Shown here: piece after piece, positions 8,963 through 18,699 of the stretch
Position numbering within the stretch: the stretch's first letter is position 1
How the letters are laid out: every line of letters starts with the position of its first letter
Origin: Psychrobacter immobilis
GTDB taxonomy: Bacteria > Pseudomonadota > Gammaproteobacteria > Pseudomonadales > Moraxellaceae
Length of the DNA stretch: 64,000 nt
Direction: 5' to 3'
Assembly (NCBI RefSeq): GCF_904846285.1
Contig: NZ_CAJHAD010000010.1
Coordinates: 1-64,000 of the forward strand
Translations under genes and position numbers: made by a program
Notes under the pieces: generated by a model
The model's input: the letters and a program-made list of their open reading frames with translations, nothing else
The model's database searches: none
What the model was told of the DNA's origin: nothing

Positions 8963-9298
8963 TGATACAAATCCTACTAACTCGATGTAAGCATTATCTA
9001 GCATGATTGCAGTGTCAAAAGACATAATAGTCACCTAGCCATCATTTTTCAGCTAAGCCGTATATTATATAGTCTTTATCACAAGCAGTCCGAAAGTACT
9101 TACTAATATCAGGGTTTATTTTGGATTATTATAGCAAGACTTTTTACTATTTGCCTACTTAATCGTAGCATTGCAGTTTTTTTCTGCTCATACCATAGCT
9201 ATACGATTAATAAAAAAACAAAAAGCGCAAAAGGTTCAGCAACCTTGCGCCTTATATTATTTATCTCTACTATTATTTAAGCTTTAAATACTCACCTA
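8963..9298. other. Intergenic region between cytochrome c4 and c5 genes
   Basis: 336 AT-rich bases holding the terminator of the c5 gene (9218-9252) and presumably the promoter of c4. No further gene was seen. Confidence 0.5.
9218..9252 (-). terminator. Terminator after cytochrome c5 gene
   Basis: On the minus strand GCGCAAGGTT and AACCTTTTGCGC form a stem with one bulged base and a GCTG loop, followed by a T-rich tract. It lies about 50 bases past the stop. Confidence 0.7.
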
Positions 9299-9634
9299 CT
9301 ACTTACTCATATATTCGATAAGCTTACGGTAATCGTCATCATTACAGTCTTCGCACAGGCCACCCGCTGGCATTTGAATCATGCCGCTTTTTACTGATTT
9401 AACTAGCGCTGGCATACCTTTTTGTTTGATAAGCTGTTGCCATTTGGCACTGTCGCCTTTTTTAATCGCATTTAGCGCGCCACTATCGTGACAAGCAGCA
9501 CATGAGCTATCATAGGATGCAGCAATATCCGCTGCGCCGGCAGTACTTATCATTGCCGCACTGATTAGTAACGCTGCGCCGCTACTGGCTAATAAGCGGT
9601 TACTTTTGGCAAAAAATTTGCTGACTGAGAACAT
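9299..9634 (-). CDS. Cytochrome c5 family monohaem protein
   Basis: A small periplasmic cytochrome, 111 residues. The start is the ATG at 9634, which has AGGTG at proper spacing; a GTG four codons upstream is less likely. The signal peptide ends near STAGAA. There is a single haem motif, CAACH, and a Met ligand candidate in GMIQMPAGG. The segment GGLCEDCNDDDYRKLIEYM carries the extra Cys pair (CEDC) typical of cytochrome c5, which forms a disulfide. It probably acts as an electron shuttle. It lies upstream of cytochrome c4 on the same strand but is separated from it by a terminator. Confidence 0.88.
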   Translation of the reverse strand: MFSVSKFFAKSNRLLASSGAALLISAAMISTAGAADIAASYDSSCAACHDSGALNAIKKGDSAKWQQLIKQKGMPALVKSVKSGMIQMPAGGLCEDCNDDDYRKLIEYMSK

Positions 9635-10029
9635 GGGACACCTCACCTCGTTTCTTCATTCGCTTAATCAATGATTTTATTAAACGTCTTTCATTCAATC
9701 TTTCTAACTAAGATTGTAACAATATATGTCGTACTAATATATATAAATATAGTTTAGCTTTGTTAACGCTGTGTGATGAGGTAGAAATGACCCTAAACAC
9801 AATATTCATTTAAGCACATATTTTTATCAAGCTGTGATTAATATGAGGTTAATAGCCGTTATTTCAATAACTAAGCGCCGTAATAGTATAGAATAGGCAT
9901 TATTCTAAAACCCTTATATGATTGAAGTCTTATTTTTGCAGTGCACCTATTCCATACGCTGCTTTAAGCCTTGCTCGATTAAAAATTTTTCACTACCGTA
10001 TCCAATTTTTCAAGATTAATGAGTCACTT
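9635..10029. promoter_or_regulatory. Divergent cytochrome c5/engB intergenic region
   Basis: 395 AT-rich bases with promoters for both directions presumed. An open frame from a TTG at 9922 runs into engB, but its residues do not look like coding sequence. No RNA gene was recognised. Confidence 0.35.
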
Positions 10030-10830
10030 ATGAGTACCCCGTTCAAAGATGTCGCCGCTGAGCATGCGGATTTTAATACCAAAGCCCGTCAGCGCATTCA
10101 GCAAACAGAATTTTTGATGTCTGCACCAACTTTTCGTCTTTGTCCACCTGATGTGGGGCTAGAAGTTGCTTTTGCTGGACGTTCAAACGCCGGTAAATCA
10201 TCAGCTATAAATGCATTAACCAATCAGCGCCAATTGGCACGCTCGTCTAAGACGCCTGGTCGCACGCAGATGATTAACTTTTTTAGTATCGGCGATAGTG
10301 ATAGACGTTTGGTCGATTTGCCTGGTTATGGTTATGCGGCCGTACCGCTTGAGATGAAAAAAGAATGGCAAGTTGAGCTAGAAGAATATCTCGTATCACG
10401 TTCAAGCCTTGCAGGTTTGGTGCTGATGTCAGATATCCGTCATCCGCTTAAATTCTTTGATGAGCAAATGCTGTATTGGGCAAAAGATGGTGAGCTGCCG
10501 GTGCATATCCTGCTGACCAAAGCCGATAAGCTTAAATATGGTGCTTCTAAAAATGCGTTACTGAATACCCGTAAAAGACTGAAACAATTGGGCTTAAACT
10601 GCACCATTCAGCTATTTTCGGCGTTAAGAAAAGAAGGTCTCGATGAATTGGCAGGTGTCATGGGCAACTGGTATGAGTATCAACTGGATGCCAATAAAAT
10701 TATTGAGTCCTCTTTTGCTTTGCTAGAAGGCGCTGAGCTAGAGGATGCAATTGAAAAAGACGCTGCTCAAAAAGGTGATGTTGAGAAAGATAGTGTTAAA
10801 AACGACAGTGCTGAAAAAGACGGCGAGTAA
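10030..10830 (+). CDS. engB: Ribosome biogenesis GTPase EngB (YihA/YsxC)
   Basis: A TRAFAC-class GTPase needed for large ribosomal subunit assembly. The 266-residue protein starts at ATG 10030 ([12 protein letters not shown]). Motifs in order are G1 GRSNAGKS (50-57), G2 TPGRTQ (75-80), G3 DLPG (96-99) and G4 TKAD near 163. The C-terminal ~40 residues form an unusual Lys/Asp/Glu-rich tail with repeated EKD units, which is longer than in E. coli EngB and likely disordered. It ends at the terminator 10866-10902 and converges with the phosphatase gene. Confidence 0.95.
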   Translation: MSTPFKDVAAEHADFNTKARQRIQQTEFLMSAPTFRLCPPDVGLEVAFAGRSNAGKSSAINALTNQRQLARSSKTPGRTQMINFFSIGDSDRRLVDLPGYGYAAVPLEMKKEWQVELEEYLVSRSSLAGLVLMSDIRHPLKFFDEQMLYWAKDGELPVHILLTKADKLKYGASKNALLNTRKRLKQLGLNCTIQLFSALRKEGLDELAGVMGNWYEYQLDANKIIESSFALLEGAELEDAIEKDAAQKGDVEKDSVKNDSAEKDGE

Positions 10831-10865
10831 ACCTTATGGTTGTTAGCCTGCCATAGTTTTTAACC

Positions 10866-10902
10866 AAAAAGGGTTTATCGCTAATAACGATAAACCCTTT
10901 TT
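10866..10902. terminator. Bidirectional terminator between engB and phosphatase gene
   Basis: A perfect 15-bp stem (AAAAAGGGTTTATCG pairing with CGATAAACCCTTTTT) around a seven-base loop, with T-runs on both strands. Confidence 0.9.
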
Positions 10903-10949
10903 GTTTGTGATTTTTATGAGCATCTTTCATCATTTAAATCAATTCTTAA

Positions 10950-11663
10950 TTAGGCACATAATAACTCGGCCAGGGCTTGCGGTGTGTCCACTTGATAAGT
11001 CGGCTGCTGGGCGGCAAGCTCGCTACTCGATGCCGTACCATAATTAACGGCAATACTGGTCATGCCCAAACGGTTTGCCATTTGAATATCATAAATACTA
11101 TCGCCGATAAATACCGCATGAGAGATGGGTTGCTTGGTAAAGTCTAGAATATCGCTCAGCATTTGCGGGTCAGGTTTTGAGCCTGACTCATCAGCACAGC
11201 GCGTGATGGCAAAATAGTGATGACTGTCAGAACCTTCTAATACCCGATCTAGTCCCTTTCTTTTCTTGCCTGTGGCGACCGCAAGCTGCTTATCTTGCTG
11301 TTTTAAAGTTTGCAGCATATTTTCAATAGGCGCAAAAAACGGCGTACGATGACTGTTTGGAATATAGTAGTCCGCATAACTTTGCTGAATCGCTAGCTTC
11401 TGCGCATCTGTTGCTTGCGGGTATAAAATCTCAATGCCATGCATTAAGCTCAGCCCGATGATGTCTTTGACTGCCTGATCCGTGGTGGTAAAGCCATGTG
11501 CCTCGCCTGCCACATGCATCGCCTCAACAATTAAGCCAATCGAATCCATTAAGGTACCATCCCAATCAAAAATAATCAGCGTTTTATCTGCTAAATGATG
11601 GTCGGCTGATAACTCAGAAGTATTGGTTGGTGCTAATGTATTAACGATAGATACTGCTGTCAT
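10950..11663 (-). CDS. HAD-superfamily phosphatase, Gph-like
   Basis: A cytosolic HAD hydrolase of 237 residues. Motif I is FDWDGTLMDS with the nucleophilic Asp near residue 34. A helical cap follows, then motif II VATGKK, a Lys in GSKPDP, and motif IV FIGDSIYDIQMA. This layout matches the phosphoglycolate phosphatase (Gph) group, but substrate cannot be assigned because the subfamily is broad. It lies 147 bases downstream of rluC on the same strand. The same pairing, rluC followed by a Gph-like HAD gene, is common in gammaproteobacteria. Confidence 0.85.
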   Translation of the reverse strand: MTAVSIVNTLAPTNTSELSADHHLADKTLIIFDWDGTLMDSIGLIVEAMHVAGEAHGFTTTDQAVKDIIGLSLMHGIEILYPQATDAQKLAIQQSYADYYIPNSHRTPFFAPIENMLQTLKQQDKQLAVATGKKRKGLDRVLEGSDSHHYFAITRCADESGSKPDPQMLSDILDFTKQPISHAVFIGDSIYDIQMANRLGMTSIAVNYGTASSSELAAQQPTYQVDTPQALAELLCA

Positions 11664-11810
11664 GGACTAACCCTTAACGAATCATCATAAATGGCGGATG
11701 TGAAAACGTCACAATGACTTATTTGGCTAAGACATACCCTAATAAGTGACTGTGACGTTTGTGTTTAATATGCATTTAAAAACTGAGAATTGAATATCAG
11801 TCTTTTAAGC

Positions 11811-12836
11811 TTATTCAGGCAACTGCATCTCAGTTGGCAACCAAGCTGCCATCTCATCTGGTAATGGCGCAGTAATGGTCTCATAGCCAGGAATATCCAA
11901 ACGCCATGCATGTAAACACAGACGATGGACGCCAGATTTGTCATGCACGTTGTATTTATCATCCCCTAAGATAGCATGACCAATATGAGCCAAATGTACG
12001 CGAATTTGATGAGTACGACCGGTCAATGGCTTGGCTTCAAGCAAACTGACTGGCTGATTGGCAAGCATAAAACGACCATGAACGATAATATCTGTCTGGC
12101 TTTCTTTGGCTTGCGCATCTTGTGCATCTACTTTTACGCGGCGCTCACCACTGGCCAACGTGTAGCGCAATAATGGCGCATCGATACGCTGCTCGTTCAG
12201 CGCCGGCTGACCTTTGGCAATACATAGATAATGTTTTTGGATGGTCTTATCAACAAGATGCTGCTGCAAGGCTTTTAACGATGAGCGCTTCTTAGAAATC
12301 ATCAGCAGACCTGAGGTATCTTTATCGATACGATGAATCAGCTCGAGATACTTTTTACCCGTCACTTCACGCATGGCTTCGATAACGCCAAAATCTAAAC
12401 CACTACCGCCATGAACGGCGATACCAGAAGGTTTATTCAATACAATTAAGCCTTCATCTTCGTAGACCACACGTGCCAATAAACTCTTGGCAAATTCGGT
12501 ACTGATAATAGGTTTATCACGGGTGGCTAGCTGGACAGGTGCGATACGCACGACGTCTTCACGCTGCAATCTGTCATGCGCTTTACAGCGTTTATTATTG
12601 ACGCGCACTTCGTCCGAGCGAATCATTTTATAGATATGCGGTTTAGGCAAGCCTTTTAGACGATTGAGCAAAAAGTTGTCCAAGCGCTGGTCATGCTGAT
12701 GGCGAGTGACTTCAAGGTAATTCACCTTTTCAAAGTTACTAATTTCGTCATCGGCGCTTTGCGGGCGCGTTTTGCTGTTAAAGATAGCTGGAGCTTCGTG
12801 GATAGGTTCGTCGTTTGTCATTTTGGCATTCGTCAT
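11811..12836 (-). CDS. rluC: 23S rRNA pseudouridine synthase RluC
   Basis: Converts specific uridines of 23S rRNA (955, 2504 and 2580 in E. coli) to pseudouridine. 341 residues: an S4 RNA-binding domain at about 50-115 (RLDNFLLNRLKGLPKPHIYKM) and a pseudouridine synthase catalytic domain beyond it. The catalytic Asp is in HRIDKDTSGLL, and GRTHQIRVHLAHIGH is the conserved downstream motif. The first ~35 residues are variable. It is divergent from rne, the same neighbourhood as in E. coli, where rluC is adjacent to rne. Confidence 0.93.
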   Translation of the reverse strand: MTNAKMTNDEPIHEAPAIFNSKTRPQSADDEISNFEKVNYLEVTRHQHDQRLDNFLLNRLKGLPKPHIYKMIRSDEVRVNNKRCKAHDRLQREDVVRIAPVQLATRDKPIISTEFAKSLLARVVYEDEGLIVLNKPSGIAVHGGSGLDFGVIEAMREVTGKKYLELIHRIDKDTSGLLMISKKRSSLKALQQHLVDKTIQKHYLCIAKGQPALNEQRIDAPLLRYTLASGERRVKVDAQDAQAKESQTDIIVHGRFMLANQPVSLLEAKPLTGRTHQIRVHLAHIGHAILGDDKYNVHDKSGVHRLCLHAWRLDIPGYETITAPLPDEMAAWLPTEMQLPE

Positions 12837-14090
12837 TTTTAGTTAGGTATTTACATAAAGATTTGCTATAGTTTAGCATGTTGAGCGCCAATTAAGCAGA
12901 GGCTGCGACAATAATTCATTGTTGTTACAGACAGCGCAGCGCCGTTTTTATTACTAACCATTACTGGTTAGTAAAGCGCTGCCAGCTATAAAACCTGCCA
13001 AGCTTGTGTGTTTCATCCGATTTTAAGGGTGTTATATCCCTTGATATACCCTATAATGCCCCATAAATTGTAAGAACAACGCTGACATTTATTAGTGCAA
13101 AACTGTATTTATTAGTACCAGATAAATTATCAGCATAAGATTGTTTATCATTACAGAATATTGTGACATTAGACAACATCGCTTTGATAGATTGCGTAAC
13201 AACAATTTTATCAAACGATAACAACATAACATTTACTCACTACCGCATAACCACGACTTGCTTTGATAACTATTTATGTTCATACATAGCTATTTATCAT
13301 ACAGTCCTTTAGGCGCGCAGATGAGCAAGTATGGGTCGTTTAGAGCCAGAATCGAGCATCATTAATTGATTGTCGATAGCTGCCTGAGTATTGGTGGTCA
13401 AACAGAGGACGATAAGTAGAATAGACAAGAGACACCGTGCCGATAAGCCGGTCATTTATTCTGTTTGCCAAGTACGCCCCGCTGATGACGACAGCAGCGC
13501 CACCTAGCTTTGAGATACCCCAGATATTATTGACGTTATACCCAAAAGAACGATAAATAAAGAATGACCAATTGCTTTACCTAAAAGGATAACCGCTGCA
13601 CGGCACTATTTTATACTATGACACTTATTTAATAGTCCTTAGTTAACAGCGATATTATTGCTAGACCTTGATTGATTACTGTGACAGCACGATGCTTTTT
13701 TAGTACCTGTGACCTCTTGACTCTCAGTCACTATCCACCGCCACCCTTACAACGTGCGCTGACTACCAAACTGGATAAGACAACTGCTGATAAAAGACCA
13801 CTAACTTGCTCCTGCATTAATCATTAGAACAAGCCTATTCATAATAACTCTATAGATAGTAGCCTTACACCCTATCTTATCTATATGAATGTTACCGACA
13901 TTAGCATACCTTATAGCTAATACATTTTAGGTCGAAAAGCGATTGCGAAAAGCCCGCGCGCTTATCCCATTCCTGCTTTACGTTCTACCGCTCATTAACG
14001 TCTACTCAGCTAATTGTATTATTAGCCACACTTGCCACCCTGCCCTAAAGCCTGTCTCGTCGTTGTTGTGCGTACTCATAGGATACCAAT
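12837..14090. promoter_or_regulatory. 1.25-kb gene-free region between rluC and rne, likely including the rne leader
   Basis: No open frame longer than about 60 codons looks real here. At 12951-12974 there is a perfect 10-bp inverted repeat, TTACTAACCA and TGGTTAGTAA around TTAC, flanked by CAGCGC and GCGCTG that extend the structure. A TATAAT at 13052-13057 could be a -10 element for rne, which would imply a leader of about 1 kb; E. coli rne has a 0.36-kb leader used for autoregulation. A somewhat GC-richer patch lies at 13311-13520 and could be structured RNA. These roles are inference. The RBS AGGA before the rne ATG is clear. Confidence 0.45.
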
Positions 14091-17000
14091 ATGAAACGCA
14101 TTTTGATCAACGCCACCCAAAACGAAGAAATTCGTGTTGCCCTTTGTAAAGGCAATCATCTTTACGATTTCGATTTAGAAAACCGTACCCGCGAACAAAA
14201 AAAATCTAACATCTATAAAGGTCATGTAACCCGTGTTGAGCCATCGCTTGAAGCGGTATTTGTCGAATATGGCTCACAGCGTCAAGGTTTCTTACCGATT
14301 CGTGAAATTTCTGCTGAATATTTAAGCGGCAATCCACGTGACGAAAATATCAAAAAACTGATCAAAGAAGGCGACGAGCTCATCGTCCAAGTTGAGAAAG
14401 AAGAGCGCGGTAATAAAGGCGCTGCTTTATCAACTTACGTCTCACTAGCAGGTCGTTATTTGGTACTAATGCCAAACAACCCTCGTGGCGGTGGTATCTC
14501 ACGTCAAATCTCGGGCAAATTGCGCGAAGATATGAAGCGTATGCTTGGCAGCTTAGATTTGCCAAAAGGCATGAGCGTCATCATTCGTACTGCTGGTATT
14601 GGCAAAACCCAAGAAGACTTACAACACGATTTAAATCACTTGCTTAATATCTGGCAAGCTATCCAAGAACAAAACCAAAAATACCCGTCACCGCGCTTGG
14701 TGCATCAAGAAGCTGGCGTCGTGACCCGTGCCGTGCGTGATTATCTACGTGATGATATTGCTGAGATTTGGATTGATAACGAAAACGCTTATATCGAAGC
14801 GGCAGGTTTTATCGATGCGGTGATGCCAAAACAAGCTGAAAAGCTACGTAAATATACCGATTATGAGCCGATGTTTTCACGCTTTAATATCGAAAAACAA
14901 ATCGAAACGGCTTATCAGCGTGAAGTACGTCTGCCATCAGGTGGCTCAATCGTTATTGACCAAACTGAAGCCTTGGTGTCTATCGATATCAACTCAGCTA
15001 AGTCGACTAAAGGCTCAGACGTTGCTGAAACGGCTTATCATACCAATCTAGAAGCCGCCGATGAGATTGCTCGTCAATTGCGTCTACGTGATATGGGCGG
15101 CTTGATTGTCATTGATTTCATCGATATGAATGACAATAAGCATCAAAAAGAAGTTGAAAAACGTCTAGTCGATGCGACGAAATATGACCGCGCCCGCGTC
15201 CAATTCGGTGATATTTCTAAATTTGGTTTGATGGAGATGAGCCGTCAGCGTCTGCGTCCGTCATTAGAAGAGTCGACGGGTTATATCTGCCCGCGCTGTC
15301 ATGGCAACGGTATGATTCGTGACTTGCGCTCGCTGTCACTATCGATTATGCGTCAGATTGAACAAATTGCGCTAAAAGAGCGTCAAGGTGAAGTGCAAGC
15401 CGAAGTACCGACTGATATCGCAGCTTTCTTATTAAATGAAAAGCGCGATGCCTTAGTTTATCTTGAGCAAGACAGTGGTACGCGTATCACCATCTTGCCG
15501 CACGCACATTTAGAGTCACCAAACTTTAAGCTACACTTTAACCGTGATGGCTTTGCGCCTTCAAGCTACGAGCGTATTACGGATACAGCCCAAGAACATA
15601 GTGATCTTGGCTACGAGGTTGACTGGCAAACTGCTGAGAAAGAGCGTCCCGAGCAGCAGCCGACCCGCCAGCCACGTCAAATAGCCGATAACAGCAGTCA
15701 AGCGACTACGAGCGCCAATGAGCAGCAAATTGCGCCAAGCCAGCAGCAGAATACGACCAGTCATAGCAATGACCATCGTAGCAATGCCAATGCTAGCAAT
15801 GTTTCATCAGCACGGGCGCCGCAAACACAGCCACAAACACAAGCGCCAACGCAAAGTGCACCGGCTGTTGTGGCTACAGCTGCGCCAGTAGCGACCCAAA
15901 ACACGCCAGTTGCTGCTGCCCAACCGCAAGCCGTCGCTTGGTTATCCAATTTATTTGCCCAAGCACCGCAGGCACAAACCTCTCATAGCGTCAGTAGTCG
16001 TGATGCTGCTGAAGCCATTGAAGCTCTGGTCAATACTGGCGCGCAAAGCTTAGGCTCGTTTGGTCAAGTGGATAACAGTGCGCTTAGTGCTAATAATCAA
16101 GCCTCAGCAGCGCAACAAGAGAGCAATCAGCAAGCCAATAATCAGCCGTCAAACGTTAACGCCAATCACCAACAGACCGCTAACAATACTTCTAACGACG
16201 ACAATGATGCTGAAGAAAGAAGAAGACGTAAGCCACGTAAATCAAGACCTTCTAAGACGCGCCAAAGAAAAGAGCCGTCAGATGAAACCAATGACAACGT
16301 CACTAGCGATGCGGATGCGGATGCGGATGCGGATGCTATAGAGAGCAGCACAAATAGCGCTGATAATAAAGAATCGAATAGCCAACAATCTAATAACCAA
16401 GATAAACGTCAGCAGGATAACAGACGCCCTAATGACCGTAATCGCAATAATCGTCAAGACAGCGGTCGTAATGGTAATGAGAGCAACGAAAATAGCAAAG
16501 GCAATGAACGTCATGAGCGCACCGACGCTGATGACAAAAACGCCAATGCTGCAGACGAGCAAACTCGTGCTAAACGTAAATCAAATAGCCAACGTCAATC
16601 ACGCGGCAAACTTGAGCGCGGCGAAACGTTAAACGCTAATAATGCACAGCAAAATGGGCAGCAAAGCACTAAAGATGCTAGCACTGGCAATGCTAGAAAC
16701 CAATCTAGCTCGCGCCGCAACCAAGACCCTAACGAAGTTATTTTACAGGTCAATGAAGCAGCAATGGAGGTTAAGTCGCCAGAAGTTGTGCATTTATCTT
16801 TAGATGACAGTAAGTCTATAACAGCCACTCGCCAAACGCCTGGAAAGCAGAGCGCTGAAAAATCTAGCAATGACGCTAATACAGAGAAAGCGCGTCAAGA
16901 AGACAGCACGCCGGAAAATTCAGATAAGCAGGAAATTGTTGAGCAAAAGACCGACAGTCAGGCTGCTAAAAGCAGTAATGTATCGGTTGATAATCGTGAA

Positions 17001-18548
17001 AAAAGCAGTCAGCAAGTCAATAGAGCTGAAACTGTTAACAGTGATGCATCTCATCTAGAAGCAGCTCATTTAGAAGAAGCAAAAATATCAGAGCCAAAAG
17101 CAGATCAAGCACAACCAAGCACTACTGAAGCTAAGGTGCAGATGTCTGATGCTCAATCTGTAGACGATAGTAAAATCGCCGCTAAAAAAGTTGATGCTAA
17201 AGAAGCAATGGCAGATGAGCAAGTAACGTCTAACAGCAGTGATGTTCAAACTGACCGTCCAGCTGATATCAAAAAGCTAGCGGAAAGTCAAAAGCCAGTA
17301 GACGCCACCGCTGAAAATGAAGCAGCTACAGAGAAACCTCAGGAAACTGCTTCTGAGACTGACTCTGATGTTAATTCTAAGGCTGACGATGCCAGCAATA
17401 GCAAGCAACCAGCGTTTGAGCTTAACCATGAAGCTTTATTTGCTAAGCGCTATGTGACGGCCAATAAGTTTGGTCAAGCCAGCAATGACCCACGTGTGGT
17501 ACGTCGTCAGCATGCTCAAACACCGACAACTAAAACATCAGTAGCTGAAATACCTCAGGTAAATGAGCAAGCCAAGCCAACCACTGTAAATATGCCGACT
17601 ATCCGCGGTACAGTTGGTGAATTTATCCGTGCAACGCTACCCGAAGCGCAAGCGCGCTTAGCAGCAGAAGGCGTTATTAATTGCTTCAACGCGGCTATTG
17701 CCTTGCATTTAGAGCGAGCTCAAGCCGCTATCACTAATGAGGACGAGGTCAAGGTCGATAGCAGCAACGAGTCTAAAGTTGAGAATGGCGAAACTGCCAA
17801 TCAAGATTTTGACTTTAGCAACTATGGTTATCAGCCTTTAGCAGCAGATTATATCGCCCGCTTTGAGACGATGACGCAAGCGGTCAGTCAGTTTGCCGCA
17901 GCGCAAGGTAAAACAGCCGTTGAACCACGCGCTATCAACAAAAGAGCAAGCAACGACCCACGCGGTCAGCATCCTGACTATCAGGAAGTAGCTGCAGTGA
18001 CAACTTCTGAAGCGCCGGCAAATGATGCTTTAGCAGCTGACAGCGACGGCAATGCTCATGTAGATGCTCATAAAGTAGAAGCGACTGCTCTCGCCAATCA
18101 GAGTCAGACAGATGACGTCAGCGCCGATAGTGAGCAACTGTTAAAGGTTGAGCAAGCGCTAGAAGAAGAAAAAGCGGCGCAATCTGATACTGATGCTGTG
18201 GAGGCGGAAGACCTTAAAACAGCAGATGCTGAGGTCAAAGATGCTGATACCGAAACCACCGTTTCTGATGTCGAGCAAGGCGAAACCGATGAACCATCCG
18301 CGTCAACTGAGCCAGTAGCTGAGCCAGCGACAAAAGAAGAGATTCAGGCGGCGAAGTCAAAAACAACTATCGCCAGTTATAAAAACATGATTGAAAATGT
18401 GGCTGAGCAGCTGTTGCCACAAAAAGGCATGTTTAATTTAACCACGCCAAAAGTACCTAAGGCGCGTACACGTAAGCCTAAGACTGAGCATAAAAAGCCA
18501 ACGCAAGCTGAAAAATCAGAATCTGACGATACGGATAGCGAAAGCTAA
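14091..18548 (+). CDS. rne: Ribonuclease E with a very long disordered C-terminal scaffold
   Basis: The essential endoribonuclease for mRNA decay and rRNA/tRNA processing, and scaffold of the degradosome. The N-terminal half is canonical: an S1 domain at roughly 35-125, catalytic acidic residues in SIDINSAKSTKG and VIDFIDM, and the zinc-link CPRCHGNG (C400, C403) that joins protomers. From about residue 530 to 1485 it is low-complexity and rich in Asn, Gln, Ser, Asp, Glu and Arg, with Arg-rich blocks (ERRRRKPRKSRPSKTRQRK). ASNDPR occurs twice (near 1130 and 1286). At 1485 residues it is far longer than E. coli RNase E (1061). Five tandem Asp-Ala pairs are encoded by a hexamer repeat at 16308-16337. 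Confidence 0.96.
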   Translation: MKRILINATQNEEIRVALCKGNHLYDFDLENRTREQKKSNIYKGHVTRVEPSLEAVFVEYGSQRQGFLPIREISAEYLSGNPRDENIKKLIKEGDELIVQVEKEERGNKGAALSTYVSLAGRYLVLMPNNPRGGGISRQISGKLREDMKRMLGSLDLPKGMSVIIRTAGIGKTQEDLQHDLNHLLNIWQAIQEQNQKYPSPRLVHQEAGVVTRAVRDYLRDDIAEIWIDNENAYIEAAGFIDAVMPKQAEKLRKYTDYEPMFSRFNIEKQIETAYQREVRLPSGGSIVIDQTEALVSIDINSAKSTKGSDVAETAYHTNLEAADEIARQLRLRDMGGLIVIDFIDMNDNKHQKEVEKRLVDATKYDRARVQFGDISKFGLMEMSRQRLRPSLEESTGYICPRCHGNGMIRDLRSLSLSIMRQIEQIALKERQGEVQAEVPTDIAAFLLNEKRDALVYLEQDSGTRITILPHAHLESPNFKLHFNRDGFAPSSYERITDTAQEHSDLGYEVDWQTAEKERPEQQPTRQPRQIADNSSQATTSANEQQIAPSQQQNTTSHSNDHRSNANASNVSSARAPQTQPQTQAPTQSAPAVVATAAPVATQNTPVAAAQPQAVAWLSNLFAQAPQAQTSHSVSSRDAAEAIEALVNTGAQSLGSFGQVDNSALSANNQASAAQQESNQQANNQPSNVNANHQQTANNTSNDDNDAEERRRRKPRKSRPSKTRQRKEPSDETNDNVTSDADADADADAIESSTNSADNKESNSQQSNNQDKRQQDNRRPNDRNRNNRQDSGRNGNESNENSKGNERHERTDADDKNANAADEQTRAKRKSNSQRQSRGKLERGETLNANNAQQNGQQSTKDASTGNARNQSSSRRNQDPNEVILQVNEAAMEVKSPEVVHLSLDDSKSITATRQTPGKQSAEKSSNDANTEKARQEDSTPENSDKQEIVEQKTDSQAAKSSNVSVDNREKSSQQVNRAETVNSDASHLEAAHLEEAKISEPKADQAQPSTTEAKVQMSDAQSVDDSKIAAKKVDAKEAMADEQVTSNSSDVQTDRPADIKKLAESQKPVDATAENEAATEKPQETASETDSDVNSKADDASNSKQPAFELNHEALFAKRYVTANKFGQASNDPRVVRRQHAQTPTTKTSVAEIPQVNEQAKPTTVNMPTIRGTVGEFIRATLPEAQARLAAEGVINCFNAAIALHLERAQAAITNEDEVKVDSSNESKVENGETANQDFDFSNYGYQPLAADYIARFETMTQAVSQFAAAQGKTAVEPRAINKRASNDPRGQHPDYQEVAAVTTSEAPANDALAADSDGNAHVDAHKVEATALANQSQTDDVSADSEQLLKVEQALEEEKAAQSDTDAVEAEDLKTADAEVKDADTETTVSDVEQGETDEPSASTEPVAEPATKEEIQAAKSKTTIASYKNMIENVAEQLLPQKGMFNLTTPKVPKARTRKPKTEHKKPTQAEKSESDDTDSES
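16308..16337 (+). repeat. In-frame hexanucleotide repeat in rne (GATGCG x4 + GATGCT)
   Basis: Five tandem 6-bp units encode (Asp-Ala)5 within the disordered C-terminal half of RNase E. Unit gain or loss would keep the frame and change only linker length. Confidence 0.95.
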
Positions 18549-18581
18549 TAGCCTGTTATCAATCGTCTTTTATAAAATGTA

Positions 18582-18617
18582 AAAGCCCCAAAGTTGTCAG
18601 CAACTTTGGGGCTTTTT
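18582..18617. terminator. Bidirectional terminator between rne and the DUF808 gene
   Basis: A long stem, AAAAGCCCCAAAGTTG pairing with CAACTTTGGGGCTTTT around a TCAG-type loop, followed by T-runs on both strands. Confidence 0.9.
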
Positions 18618-18699
18618 TATATCTTATCTAACAGTAATTATTATAAATATGAATCTTTAATACTCAAGATTCTTGAGAAATAAGGTTTGAGAAATCATA

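Noticed and set aside
9922..10029. N-terminal extension of engB from a TTG codon
   Set aside because: The extra residues do not resemble EngB, and ATG 10030 gives the conserved length.
15561..17058. Several minus- and plus-strand open frames inside rne
   Set aside because: They arise from the low-complexity coding strand of the RNase E tail.
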